Positions 22,501-34,499 of a stretch of 64,000 nt of DNA are shown in pieces. Every line of letters begins with the position of its first letter. Position 1 is the first letter of the stretch. Location of the stretch: positions 9,612,412 to 9,676,411 of the forward strand of contig NC_051434.1 in assembly GCF_001649575.2 (NCBI RefSeq), read 5' to 3'. The position numbers were made by a program, and so were the translations under genes. The notes beneath the pieces are model-generated. The model saw only the letters and a list, made by a program, of their open reading frames with translations. It did no database searches and was not told the origin of the DNA. The DNA is from Kryptolebias marmoratus. Lineage: Eukaryota > Chordata > Actinopteri > Cyprinodontiformes > Rivulidae.

Positions 22501-25500
22501 TCTCTATGAATGGTTGAGTATGGAATATTCAGTGTGTGATAAAATGTAAGTAAAATTAAATGAGTCACTAATCACAGTGATTATCAGGCTGATCCATTGA
22601 AGGAAGTGACTGATGCAGTCTATGTGCTGTTTTACAAAAACAAACAAACAAAACAAGCCAAAAACACTGTACATGCTTCTTGCCTCAGGCATATGGACAT
22701 ATGTTAAATATGTCCTCTGAAGACTTAACTATTCAGAAACACACATGTGTTCCCCTCACACACATGTGCTGGCATAAAAATTAATTCGCTGACCCCATTT
22801 GTTGGTCTGTGGGTTTATGCTGTCACGTGTCACTATCACTTACAATGGAAATAAAATCTAAGCACATTACGCTTCAATTAGCTGTTTAATACGTCCCATT
22901 AAAAGACTCCTATTTCAACTGCTGAATGATTACAGTTTGAGAAGTGATAAAAAAAATGTTATGAGCCATCGTCAGTAAATCTATACGGTAAGAGGGTTAA
23001 TGTGGTCGGACAAAATGCAGTAAAGTTGAGCAATGATGTGGCTTTAGGACCACTGCGAGTAAATGTCATATCTTAAAGTGTTGGTGAACTTGTGCAGCTG
23101 TTCTACCAGAAAGCTAAAAAGAAAAAAAATCCAACTCCATATCCAAAGGACATTTTTGAAAATAAAAGCTAAAGAATAAACTGAAAGTATTACTCTTTTA
23201 AAAATGCTCCTATATACATACTTTCAGACTAAAGCAACCTTTACATAATCTTTCAAATATTAACAACCCCCTCCGTTTGTGTGCAAACAGCAGTGAATGT
23301 GACCAATCAGTTCCTAGAACTCCTTTTACAGGATATTGTTTTGTACCTCACACTTTAAGTAAGCCATCTGTGATAGGTGTTTTTTAATGCAAACACAAGA
23401 ACAAAAACATGTAGAGTTAGTAAAACGTCTAGCAGTTCCTAGTGTAAGTGTCAGATCACTGAGAAATAGACCATCATTTGGCATTTTTGTCACTTTAGAA
23501 CCCCCATCTGTCGAGAGGAAAAGCTTTTAAGTGTATGTTGTTCTTCAGGGAGTTCCCCGGCCTTCACGACCCTGAGGAAGCTGCAGAAACAGTTTGTTCC
23601 AAATGTACTCAAAAAAATTCAAAGATTTCAACAACATAAGAACAGTGTTGTCTAAGTGTGATAAATTATAGCAAGTTTTAGATGGATACAAACTAAAACT
23701 GACTCAATGAAATCAGTCCTGGGCCGAGTTTAGTCAGAAAAGGAGAAAGGTGAGAGTTGAAGCTGACAAGACTGCAGAAAGAAAAAGTAGAACCCTAAAC
23801 CTTACAAACCAGATTTGCATCTTTACTTTAAAGTCTGTCATATTTCTTTCTTATTTTTTGCTCAAATACAGCTGTCTCTGGGTGTCATTTCAACACCATA
23901 CAGATGTTGAACTTTGACTTTTGCTTAGCATTTACTGGCATGAGAGCTAGTAGCAAACTGAACCGTAACTGTTGGTGACAAAATGCAAACGGTTTGCAAG
24001 AAAGTTTTCAAAATGAGTTGAAACGTTTGCAATTTTCTCTCGTGAGTCGCAGGGCCTTGGAGTCTTGTCTTGTATTCACGAGACAAATATTCTCTCAGAA
24101 TAGTCACAAAGTCATCATGAGTGTCAGAAACTTTACTCAGTTTAGTTTCTGTAATTCTAAAGCGCCTGCGTTGTATTTCTTTTGTCAATTTGTATGCAAA
24201 CACCTGGAAAACTTTGGTCCTAATTTTGCCAGGGGTTTGTTCAAATGTATTGTTGAATATAATTCCTAATGAAAATTTGGATCTCCTTGCAATTTTGTTT
24301 CTCCAACTTGTCGCCAACAATTGCAGCCCACTGAGATACTACCTTAACTTCTGATGTTGGACTGCACAAGTATCTTTTGAAAAATAAGCTTTATTTTTTT
24401 TCCGTTAAAGATTAAAGTATTCATATTTAATACAAATCATTTGCAAAACAAGCTCCAAAAATGCAAATGTTGATTGAATTAAACTATTTGGAAGTACTTC
24501 AACAAATTAAATGCGTTATTCTGCAATCATCACCTCTGAATCTTTACGTAAAGCAACTATTTAACTGCAGATTAATTACTGTGAAGTCAGTGTAGTGCTT
24601 TCATGCTTTTGTATACAGCTGAACTGTGTAGTGATGTGTTTACAAGGTACTAACATTAAGTTTCTCCTTGTTCACAGAAAATATTCCTCATTGAAGTAAG
24701 TGATTTTGATGTGTGTTTCTCATAATGCCATGGGAACACTTCTGTCACCTCATCTGTTTTTGACATGCTTCTAGACAACTTGTAAAATGCATATAAACAC
24801 ATTCATCTTCCACACACTGCACCTTTACATCCTGTGTCTATGTGTGATCACACAGGAGAATATATGTCAAACCGCTGCCGCTTCTCAACCAGCCATACCT
24901 TGAACTCTCTTTGCAACTGCACAAAAACACACACACACACACACTCACACACTTTTGTACACAAAGTGGTTGTGCAGCCATGTAAGCTGCATGCAAAACG
25001 AGCCCCAGCAGTAGCACAATGACAAGGTTTCAGTATTTAACAAGGCAGAAACTCGTATTTTAAATGACAAGCTGAAAAGAAGCAGCAGTAAAGATTTAAG
25101 AAGATTTGTTTTGTCCCAAAACACTGAATCTGGTTTGCTTTCATGTCTACTGAAGCTTATGAGCCAAAAAATAAAGAAGCATGTCCTAAAAACCCAGCAG
25201 AAGGTTCATCTTTCCCTGCAAAATTGCATTTCTGCTGGAGATTTTTTGGTGTACAGACAAGTCTTTATCTCTCTGTGTGTAGTATTAAGAGTGTGAATGT
25301 CATCTATAACACAAATAAAAAAAAAATGCTAACAAAAGTGTGATCAATCAATAATTGCCTGGAGACAGTATCTATGAACATCTCCATCTTAGGGAAATGA
25401 AACAATCCACTGAAACGCACGTTCTTACACACTCACACATACATACATGTCCAGGTCCAACAAAGAAGAAGGCAAGACTGAACAAGTGAGTACAACATTG

Positions 25501-27030
25501 TGAAAACTAAAAAGAAACCCAAGAAAAACTAACACATTATTTGACCTACTCATACTATAATCATCATATATTCAGTCGAGCGTGTAAATCAGGCTCAGTG
25601 GATTCTCCATACGATATTAGTTTCGTTTGAATCACAGCATTTGTCACACTTTTTGTCCCTGCTGGTGGGAAATGCACACTGTGATGTGTCATTCTCACCA
25701 CTGCTACCTAATTATTGTATTATCAGTGCTTACTGAATTTTAATTTGGATGTCATTGTTTGAGATAGTCAAACAAGAGCCACTTAATATCTTGACTGAGC
25801 CAAGGCAGTTATCCTCAAAGTGCAAAGAAAATCCACTTTACAATAAAAACATGCTAACAGCTTGAAAACTCTCCAAATGGAACACAAAGATAAAGACTTG
25901 GCTGCATACAGACATAAATTTCACAAACAAACTGAGGCCCAGAAGCAAACCTCCATCAGTATTGAGTGGCATCAGATGGATTATAAGTGTTTCTGCGATA
26001 TATCTGCAGGTAACAAATAAATCCACTTTGAGACGGATTGTCAAGCGTAAAGTTTTATTTTGCTTATCGATAAAAAGACTCCGTTAAAGCGTCCATCTTG
26101 GCTTCCATGCAGGGCTTCAAGCAAACAACGTCAGAGATGATTGCTATCTGCAGAGGCTAAACGAAACGGTTCAGCTCTCTCCTTTGGAAAGCAGTTTAAG
26201 ACCAAGGCCAAGAAGGTGCAGGCAGTTAGGTTGGAGCTCGTTTTTACGATGTTTGGGATGAATATTTCTGTGCATGGATGGAAATTCAGATGAAAACGTG
26301 AAAATAAGTGATCTAAACTTCTCAGGAACAAAAGAACAACTTGAAGCGATTTTCAACAAAGTGGGACATCTCTGAGATGATGAATTCTGAATAATAATAT
26401 CAGTCTTGTTCTTTGACAAACAGTTTATAGTTCCCACAAACCTCTGCCAGAAGAGTGCAACGCAATATTTTGCCATAGATAACGATGGCTTTAAAGCAAA
26501 CTAAATCCAGGTATTTACTTATTCGTGACAATGTGTGAGGGAAAAATATATCCAGAAGATTGTTACTGTTGGGATTGACCCGTATGAGGTGAAAAAAAGA
26601 GGAAACGTCGGACGAGCCCGACAGTTTGTTGCCCATCTTGTCCTACCCTTTAACTTTTAATTTAAATATTTAACTCTAATGCTAACTTTGGGATGTCACA
26701 CATAGCACAGCGGCGTTATCTACAATAGAGACGTAGATTAAAACTCCTTGCACGTGACACAGTTGATGGTTTTAATAAGTTTTCTTGTTTTTTGTTTTTT
26801 TATTTGCTGGCCTTGTTGTCATGTTTTGTCTCCTGTTTTTTTCTGCTTTTTTCACACCTGGTCCTGCTTTGCTAATTGCCAAACCTGATTTGTGTTTGTA
26901 ATTTCTGCCATTACAGACAGATTAGCTCTATTATTTATTATTTATTTAGCTTTATTATTTTTTTAAACTTTCTTTTATAGCTTCACCTTCTTCCCCATTG
27001 CATAGGTCTTCATCATGCAAGACACTCACC
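22501..27030. other. AT-rich intergenic, no classified element
   Basis: Long unremarkable stretch with a CA tract near 24927-24950. The 23925-24320 interval holds a 131-codon minus-strand frame of unknown nature, discussed in findings. Confidence 0.35.
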
Positions 27031-27034
27031 ATAA

Positions 27035-27290
27035 TTTTCTTTAAGGAACTCTCAGAAAGCAATCATTGGCTTCACATCTACAACTGATTAACCTTTGGAG
27101 TCAATCTGATTCAATATGGCTGCCACGCTTAGCTAACACAAAAATGTCTATAGTCAGTCAATTTTACAGATATTCAGCTAAAACTCTGTGTGGTAGTAGC
27201 TGAGAGTGATCTCTAACACTAACTCCAAGGGATAACACAAAACATTCCTACAGGCAATATGCATTTCTTCAAGGAATGTTTTGCTTTAAT
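27035..27290 (-). repeat. Repeat family A, copy 5 (lacks the right-hand end)
   Basis: On the minus strand 'cattccttgaagaaatgcat', the 'gatcactctcagctactacc' block, 'gcagccatattgaatcagat' and 'gactccaaaggttaatcagt' are present. The GATATTTTGCTAACAGAC terminus is missing. Confidence 0.7.
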
Positions 27291-28734
27291 ATTTGTTTAC
27301 TATCACACTCAACCAAGATCTGTACTGTGATGTAGGATTTGTGAAGTTTTTTTTTTTTTTTTTGTTAAAACTTTAGAAATTCAGCCTGTATGTTGCTCTG
27401 AATCGGTCGCAGCACAGAAACACTCAAGACTAGTTCTGACCTTTACCGCTACACACAATATTTGTGCTTCAGCATTCTGCAGCCATCTTACAGTGTACTG
27501 TTGTCCTCCCAGCTCAAAGTATTTTCCTTCAGATTTATACCTTGTCATTTCCAGATGTTCAAACTTTAAAAAGATTGATCTGGCCGTAGATTACCAATGC
27601 TGCACTTGTCAGCTGTGATCTCGCTGCCCTGTTCTTGTTGATGAAAGGCCAGAGCTGGCAGAGGGAAGTAAATCTTATTCTGTGTAAACTGAAGGACCTG
27701 TCGGAACAAAACAAAGCTGACACAGTCACATAAAAAAAAAACAAAAAAAACATCAGATGCATTTTCAGACAGACAAACCATTTAACAGAAACATGCAGGG
27801 CAACAAATCGTGTATACAAAGAGTCATAAGAAAACAGCGCATGTATTGATTTTATACACATTAGCAATATATGATTTTCCAATCCTCAAAATTAAATGTA
27901 GCTCTGACAAACAAATCCTGCTGAGAATCTCTTATCTAGCATTATCTCTTATCTAGTATTAAAGTAACATTTTTTAAAAAGACAGGCAAAAATGAGTCAC
28001 ACACTTAAGACCTTATACGCACGCAGCCATTTACATGAAAATATTACCTTCCCTGATGCCACTCGCTCCATGCAATTATTCAATTTGCTGGGTCTGCAGA
28101 TGACCGCTGTGCTGAGGGCCTGGAGAGCGAAGCTGAATCTGCAGCTCCTCCACTGCTCCGTTCTCCAGAGGAGGACAGAAACTGTACATCTGAATGAGAG
28201 AAGGAACACTGCAGCCCTTACTGAGAATGGAGGAAACAAACGACCAAAATAAAGTATTTCAGTGTCTTTATAAAAATGATAATTCGGTGTTCAAATACAG
28301 ATGTCTGCATTATGAGATGCTTAATTGTGAAATCAATAACTAAAGCCATTCTGGAATAAAGTCTTGGTAAATTGCTGATATGTTTCTGTTGATTCCTGTT
28401 CTGAGTCAGACACGTTTATTTGTCATCTGAAGCTCTATTTTCTGTCAGTATTGATTGGTGGGTTACAGATATTTTTTTACACTGGAATTTAAATTAAACG
28501 ATTTTTTTTCAAATTTCACTACACCAAGATAAATTACAAGTCATGCTGTGTAACAAAAAGGAGGAGACTCTTTTAGTGCTCCCTACATGTTGTCTGGAAA
28601 TGTAGTGGACTCGCGTTAACCTGACCTGCACACATCTCTTTTAATTATTCTACAGGTGTTGATCTGCAGTTTAGCTTTGGTTCAGCATCCTTCTGTTTCA
28701 CATACTGCATATTATAAATTGTTGGGTGACTGAA
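27291..28734. other. Intergenic, no classified element
   Basis: It includes a T-run at 27345-27363 and a tandem 'atctcttatctag' doublet near 27928-27957. Short frames at 27992-28252 look like chance. Confidence 0.35.
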
Positions 28735-28960
28735 GGTTCAGGACCCAAATGCAGCTGAAGGCCCAGAGCAGGCAGGCTAAAGAAAACTACATTTTTATTA
28801 TGTCTCTGGCACATGAGATAAACTCAGAAGGTACCAACATGAAACAAGGAGGACCTGGCAAAGGAAAAAGCAAACAGGGACCCATATACACTGAGGCAAA
28901 TGTTTCCTCAAAGACTACAGTTAGACTGATTACCAACAAAAATAGTGTGAAATAAAAACA
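28735..28960 (+). mobile_element. Possible non-autonomous DNA transposon remnant
   Basis: 'ggacccaaatgcagctgaag', 'ggcaggctaaagaaaactac', 'accaacatgaaacaaggagg' and 'acccatatacactgaggcaa' recall a frequent fish non-autonomous element with internal 'acccaaatgcagac ... ggcagg' and 'accaacatgaaacagg' blocks. Ends and target duplications could not be defined. Confidence 0.35.
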
Positions 28961-29097
28961 TCTAATAATGCCTGTGTAGTGATGTGGTCTTTTTGTGTGA
29001 AAGCTGCCTAATTTTATCATGCCTGTGTTGCATTTCTGCTTCAGTTTCCTCCCACTGTTGAAAAACATGGATGTTCAGTTAATTGGTGATTATAAAT

Positions 29098-29133
29098 GAA
29101 TGTTAGGTTGTGTGTGTGTGTGTGTGTGCGTGC
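29098..29133 (+). repeat. (GT)n microsatellite
   Basis: Short GT tract adjoining the Tc1-like fossil to the right. Confidence 0.8.
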
Positions 29134-29159
29134 ATGGTTGTTTGTCTTGAGAGTCTCTT

Positions 29160-29560
29160 GGCCAAACAATGGACTGTCCATGGTGTGGCTCAGATTTGAC
29201 TCTAGAAAAATATATAAAAGTCCAGGTCCTGTAGTTGCAAAACAAGCCCAAATCACCGCCATGCTTGACAGCAGTTTAGACCTGTTTGTGCTGATAGGCT
29301 GCTTTTAGCTTTTGGCAAATGTAGCGCCAAACTTTGATCTTATCTGCGCATCGATTATTGTTCTGGATGTTCTGTGGTTTCTTCAAATGCAGCTTCTGCA
29401 AATCTGTGCTGTGCTCTCATGTTCTCTCAGAAAGCAGAGGCTTTCTGCTGCAACTCTCCCAAAACAAGCCATACTTGTTCAGGGTTTTTATAATCACACT
29501 GGACTGTAACATTAACAGGCCAATTTAGGCATGTCAGACTGAGATGTAGCTCAGCAACAA
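29160..29560 (-). pseudogene. Tc1-like transposase fossil (minus strand)
   Basis: Read on the minus strand, 'gtatggcttgttttgggaga' is followed by 'ttgcagaagctgcatttgaa', 'gcctatcagcacaaac', 'ctgtcaagcatggcggtgat' and 'ttgggcttgttttgcaacta'. This is the order of a fish Tc1/mariner transposase gene. A short frame starting at 29262 reads VIWACFATTGPG, matching the conserved V-M-I-W-x-C-F block just before the second catalytic aspartate. Stops, frame breaks and an internal deletion (from 'gaccatgaactcc' to 'ctagagtcaaat' in the usual element) make it non-functional. Inverted terminal repeats were not found. Confidence 0.75.
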
Positions 29561-29682
29561 CTGCTTTTTCTCTCTCCCTCCCTCTCTTGAATTCTGTAGA
29601 AATAGATGTACTAAGTTTTCTGTACTAAGTTGTGAAATGTAATGATGAAGCTCAGCTGAAGTTAAGATCTGATGAGGCATTC

Positions 29683-29697
29683 GGGTCAAATTGACCC
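29683..29697. promoter_or_regulatory. Perfect inverted repeat GGGTCA-AAT-TGACCC
   Basis: Two nuclear-receptor-like half-sites are arranged as an inverted repeat with a 3-bp spacer, the geometry of an oestrogen response element (AGGTCAnnnTGACCT). The context 'caaattgacccaaagttacaa' resembles the end of a common fish DNA repeat, so it may be transposon-derived. Confidence 0.35.
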
Positions 29698-29699
29698 AA

Positions 29700-30254
29700 A
29701 GTTACAAGGGCTTCTCTACCTCTCTCTATCTCTCTCTCCTTTGAGGGCGTCAGGAGGGTGAAATTATGTCCTAAAATCTTGAAACTGAAAGAGAGCATAT
29801 ATTTTATACATAATGATGAAACACAGTTAATCACAAACATCACATATTGTAAAACGGATGTGTCCGTTTTATTATTTTTTGTATTTTGCTGCTTGTTCAG
29901 CACCTGCGGGGTCTTTTCTTGAACACAACGTCACCTTTGTCTCCCAGGTCGGTGTCCGTATCGTCCCACTGTCACCCAAATGCTCCCTCAAAGACACCTC
30001 TGTATCACCTGTTAAGTCTGACACGTCTCCAGCGCAGCTTGGCGCCTCGTGTTCCTGCGCAAAGAGGGAGACAAGACACAGAACTCTGTCCTCCTCTCCT
30101 TTGTTTCTCAGCGCCTCGCTAGACTCCCTCCTCCTCCCCCCACCCAACTGCGTCCATCTGTTCATCTCTCAGCGGAGCAGGGCGAGGAGGAGGTGAGACA
30201 TGCATACACAGGCACACAAACACTTACACGGGCTGTAAACATGTACTCTTTGCT

Positions 30255-30299
<45 letters not shown>

Positions 30300-32065
30300 A
30301 GGCTGCAGGAAAAATGCAGCACTCAGCATTACCTTCCTGTTTAGAAAGTAAAAGGTAACCAATATTTTTGTCCTTTTAAAGAATAAATGCCTAAAAGATT
30401 TTTTTTGCCAAACAGATATTATAAAGTGGTAAATACGTTTCTTTACATTTTCAGCTTTTTTTCTGACTCTGTAATGTTTGTTATTTCTACAGGGGATGCT
30501 GCCAAAAATGAGTCAAAGCTGATAAATTTACCGAACTGAAGTTAGGTCAGTTATTTTGTCATGGGGTCCTGTGGAAAGGCTATTAATAAGTGACATCTTA
30601 CCAGGTGTATCTATTGTTTGTTGTTCTTTTTATAACACAGAGGTGTGAGAGCACAGTTCAGTAAAAGAGAATGAAATCACACATTCAGCACACTAACGAC
30701 ATTAAACGATCAGACTGACTCGACACATGTAACTCTACACGGGAAATCATATTCCTGGTTGGGTGTCCTAACCTCACACTGCTGGGAATGTCCCCCTGAG
30801 AAGTTGTTACCACGGTGATAAGGGCGCGCCCTTTGCATTCTGGCCCCTGCCCTTTGCCACTCTTGAAGGCTGCGTGCGCCGTCAAGGACCCTCTGCTCAT
30901 ATAATCAGTGGCGGTCCATCATAAGAAACGGAGCTGGCAGAGATGATGTTTTTCCTGTATTAACACACACACACACACATACACACAAACCAGTAAGATT
31001 AAACCTGGAATTTGGTCATAAATATAAGAGGACAGTGAAGTGAGCGTAACTAATACTGCTTAATATTATGATAATTTCATTTCACTTTTGTAAGTTATAG
31101 CCTCAACTTATTTTTAATCACCAACGTTAACAATAGTTTCATTCATATTTTCCACAAAAAAGTCAAAAAAAGACAGGACATAGATTTAAATTTGCTTTTC
31201 ATCATTTACTTTTGGAATAATGTCATTTTACGAAGGCAGACTCGCACTGAGTCTTTGTTGTTTCCTCTTTCCTAAAGTCCTACTTTGCTTTCCTTGGAAT
31301 CTTTGTTCTAATATTTATAATTTTATTGTTCACACTGCAGCATCTTTTTCTCCAGAGATGTGCATGAAACAGGAACCTGTTATAAATGACAACTTGGTTC
31401 ATTTTGTGCATAGCATAAACATTTTATTCGCCACTGGAAAGCTCATATTTGCATTTGCTATGTTATTTCTATTCTTAACATGTCAAAATTCACTTGAAAA
31501 CACAATTTGTTTTAGGTTTTATGACATTTGCCAAATGACTAAAAACAACAATAAATATTTCTAAAACAGTCAAAACAACAAAATGACAATAAAACAAACA
31601 CAAAACAAAATAGGAATAAATAAAAACACTCAAAAATGAAAAAAGAAAAACCCTGTTTAGTATGAAAACTATTCAACTTTTTAAAAAGGTTTGTCTTTTT
31701 TATTATTCAACTGTTTTCTTTATTCCAGATTAATAACTTTATTGATCAAAATCTTACAAAAGTAAACTTTGAGAGAAGAAGAAGAAGAAGAAGAATATAA
31801 TTCCAGGCCACGTTAAATTGGAGAAGAAGCAGTGCAATAACATAAAAGAGCACAATGTTTTGTAATGACAGCCTTGAGTCTGGCTCTATAATTTAGTCTT
31901 TGTTTACTTCCTTGTTGTAGTTTATGTGTGTGCTTGTGTATATCACACTTAGGAAAAGATTAAGACAGGAAAATATGATGCATTTGTGTTTGTATACATT
32001 TAATTTCACGTCTACTCATAAATAGTCCAAAGCTGCTCCTGATTTTGTTGTCAAACACACACACG
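29700..32065. other. Intergenic with CA microsatellites
   Basis: A (CA)n tract lies at 30256-30292, a shorter one at 30964-30990, and a (GAA)n purine run at about 31776-31796. No gene, RNA or classified transposon was seen. Confidence 0.35.
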
Positions 32066-32069
32066 CTGA

Positions 32070-32300
32070 TAGAAAAGAGGCCTGCCTGAGAGCACAATGA
32101 GCACACATCAATTGGCTGCTGCTGCTGCTGTGGCACTATCTGGGAGTGTGTGTGTGTATAATAAGTGTGAAAAATCTCATTAATGCAGTGCGGCTGCTGA
32201 GCCGCGGCTGCTGCTAAGTCCCTTGTATTGTCACTTTTCTCTAGGGCCTCTGAGTGCTAGGTAGCTAACTAGCATCATCGCCATGGAGACCCCGGCAGCT
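32070..32300. promoter_or_regulatory. Possible conserved noncoding element
   Basis: GC-balanced block with (CTG)n-like 'ggctgctgctgctgctg', 'cattaatgcagtgcggctgc' and 'taagtcccttgtattgtcac'. It is distinct from the AT-rich flanks. The call is inference from composition. Confidence 0.25.
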
Positions 32301-32847
32301 ATGCCTCCCTACTCAACCTCGGTGCTCTCACCCTTATGTTGTAGACACACACACACAGAGGCACAGCAGGCAAGGGGGGGTTACACACACCTTCAATCTC
32401 TTCCTCCCTCACAGCCTCGCTCTCGCTTTTTGTCCTCTGACAAAGCTTGACAAACCACATGTGACTTGGAGGGCTTAGCACCGGGTTCTTGTCAAGGTTC
32501 CCCCCTCTTCCCGATTCACACAAACTCTAAAAAAGCAGCCGTATTGATTTTTAATGATGCCAGCTAGTGGAGATTCCTCTCTGCTGTAGCGTTAGAGATG
32601 GAGAGAAGTTGAAGAAAGACCAGATGACCTCTTGTTGTGTTTGAAAATTTGCTGAAGTAAAAATTAAATAAATAAAAGTATACTGACATGGTAACAAAAC
32701 AATAAAAACTGATCTTTAAAGATTTTATGCATCAGTACGTTTTGAAAAAAGCTCCTTATTATGTCCTAAACTAATTTAAATAAATGAAAACATGGCACTT
32801 AGTCATTTAACACTAAAATAAAGGGCACAAGTTGTGTGTAAAAACTT

Positions 32848-33120
32848 TGTTAGGAATGATGATGTAAGAACCCAAACGCAGACGCATCGGAGGCAGGTCC
32901 AGTAATTCAGTTAAACTCTTTCATTACAAAACTAAGATAACAGAAGAACTGATGAAAGATCATGATACATGGATGAAGCCAATCTGACAAAGAGTGAGGA
33001 AAGCCCAGGAGCAAAATAGAAGTGCTGGAGAGGACTCTTAGAGGTACTACAGAAGAAAAGAAAATCATCAGAATATCAGGAATAAACACAGACTGTGAGA
33101 GTGATGAGCTTCTCTGACCA
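32848..33120 (+). mobile_element. Possible non-autonomous hAT-like element remnant
   Basis: 'aacccaaacgcagacgcatc', 'ggaggcaggtccagtaattc', 'gccaatctgacaaagagtga' and the terminal 'cagactgtgagagtgatgag' match the layout of a widespread fish non-autonomous element. It abuts the (CATC)n tract and LINE fragment to the right. Confidence 0.4.
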
Positions 33121-33135
33121 TGTCACTCTCTCATA

Positions 33136-33284
33136 TCCATCCATCCATCCATCCATCCATCCATCCATCCATCCATCCATCCATCCATCCATCCATCCAT
33201 CCATCCATCCATCCATCCATCCATCCATCCATCCATCCATCCATCCATCCATCCATCCATCCATCCATCCATCCATCCATCCAT
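33136..33284 (+). repeat. (CATC)n microsatellite, tail of the LINE fragment
   Basis: About 149 bp of uninterrupted CATC units, reading (GATG)n on the minus strand. It follows the 3' end of the LINE remnant directly, so it most likely grew from the LINE's own short tail repeat. Confidence 0.95.
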
Positions 33285-33590
33285 CTTCTTCTGCTTCTCT
33301 GTGGTCGAGTTGCGGAGACAACAGGTCCAGGAGGGAAACCTCTTGCTAGCGACACTCTCCAGCGCTTCCTGGGAAATATCAAGGCATTTCCTGGCCCAAT
33401 AGGGTTGTTCTGGGTCAGCCACAGGGTCTCCTCCCAGGAAGCACCCTGCACAGATATCAGCTGACTCCCCTTGTTGTGGAAAAGCAGCGGCTCTACTCTG
33501 AGCTCCCCCTACGATGATGGACTTCCTCACCTTATCTCTAAGGCTGATTCTGTCTACCCTACAAAGGAAGCTCCTTTCAGCCACTTCATA
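33285..33590 (-). pseudogene. LINE ORF2 C-terminal fragment (3' end of a non-LTR retrotransposon)
   Basis: The minus-strand frame includes [19 protein letters not shown], which corresponds to the FLRRV-x-x-LSLRDRVRSSVI block near the C terminus of a fish LINE reverse transcriptase. Further on, [19 protein letters not shown] corresponds to the 'LGIP-EELEEVAGERE-W' block. The frame then enters the GATG tail, giving the repetitive MDGW string. The intervening residues are scrambled by small indels, so it cannot be functional. The endonuclease and polymerase core are absent on this strand. Confidence 0.75.
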
Positions 33591-33599
33591 GAGAAATAA

Positions 33600-33880
33600 A
33601 CTACTTCATCAGGATATCTTGCATGGAAGAAGGAACTTGGGGCACCATCCTTGAAACCAGGTTTGGGGAGGGAGCTCCCAGGTGAGTGTCTGGGGTTTGA
33701 GTCTATGCTCCTGGAGCTCGTCTGGGCCAAGCCCGAATAAAATGTCAGGAAGCCACTTTTCTGTGGACAAACCACCTGCAGGGAGAGTCATCAAACTTAT
33801 GTGTCTTGCAAGCTGGGTGGCAAGCAAGTGCAGGGCCCCGGATGTGTTGATCCCTGGTGGCACAAACTCTTCCTGTTGTC
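33600..33880 (+). mobile_element. LINE 5' region fragment in opposite orientation
   Basis: 'accaggtttggggagggagc', 'caggtgagtgtctggggttt', 'acaaaccacctgcagggaga', 'agctgggtggcaagcaagtg' and 'gatccctggtggcacaaact' follow the order of the 5' end of the same fish LINE type (the stretch ahead of its endonuclease frame), on the plus strand. It lies directly right of the minus-strand 3' fragment. See findings for the 5'-inversion interpretation. Confidence 0.6.
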
Positions 33881-33889
33881 ACTGTGGAT

Positions 33890-34495
33890 ACAATTTTCAC
33901 CCAATTTTCTCAACAAAACGGCTTCATTTCATTATTCGTTGTAAGCATTTATTCATGCACAGCTCTATTAAGGTTGCCATACAGCACTTTATTTGTTTTA
34001 TATTTATTCTTTTGTCCATTATGTTTAGGTTTGCTGACCTGCCTGAAATCATTCTCGGGTTTCATGATTCACTTTTAACCAAGAAACAGAACAACAAGCA
34101 AAAAAATATTTAGACTTTCAATAGGCATTTTGCTGAGTTGTAAATAAACATAATAGTGTGCAAGAACACAAAACAATTGGTAACATTTCCAGAGAGATGT
34201 AAAGGGGTCCCCAAACAAAATTCAGTTTATTGCTACTATTGCTGCTGCACTTTTTAATTCCCAAACAACAAGAACAAAAAGTGTTTTCTGCAGGTAAAGT
34301 CTCAGCTTTTACGAAGTCTGTCATGTTTCAGCATTAGTCTGAAATGCATGACTCAAAGTGAACTAAAAAAAACAAAAGATAATTTATTTTGCCCCCAGTC
34401 TTTCTTTGAAGGGCAGCTTGAGTAGGAGGGGGGGTTGGGAGAGGGTTTTTGGTTGGTTGCAGTCCGTAACTTTTGCACATGACACTCTTTTAAGC
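33890..34495. other. Intergenic, no element recognised
   Basis: AT-rich sequence with no gene or classified repeat. Confidence 0.35.
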
Positions 34496-34499
34496 ACAG

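Noticed and set aside
27992..28252. 86-codon frame followed by AATAAA
   Set aside because: The polyadenylation-like hexamer is common in AT-rich DNA; the peptide has no family match and the opposite strand is also open.
29858..30196. 112-codon plus frame and overlapping 97-codon minus frame
   Set aside because: Both strands are open across the same C/T-rich stretch, which is typical of composition bias; no family resemblance.
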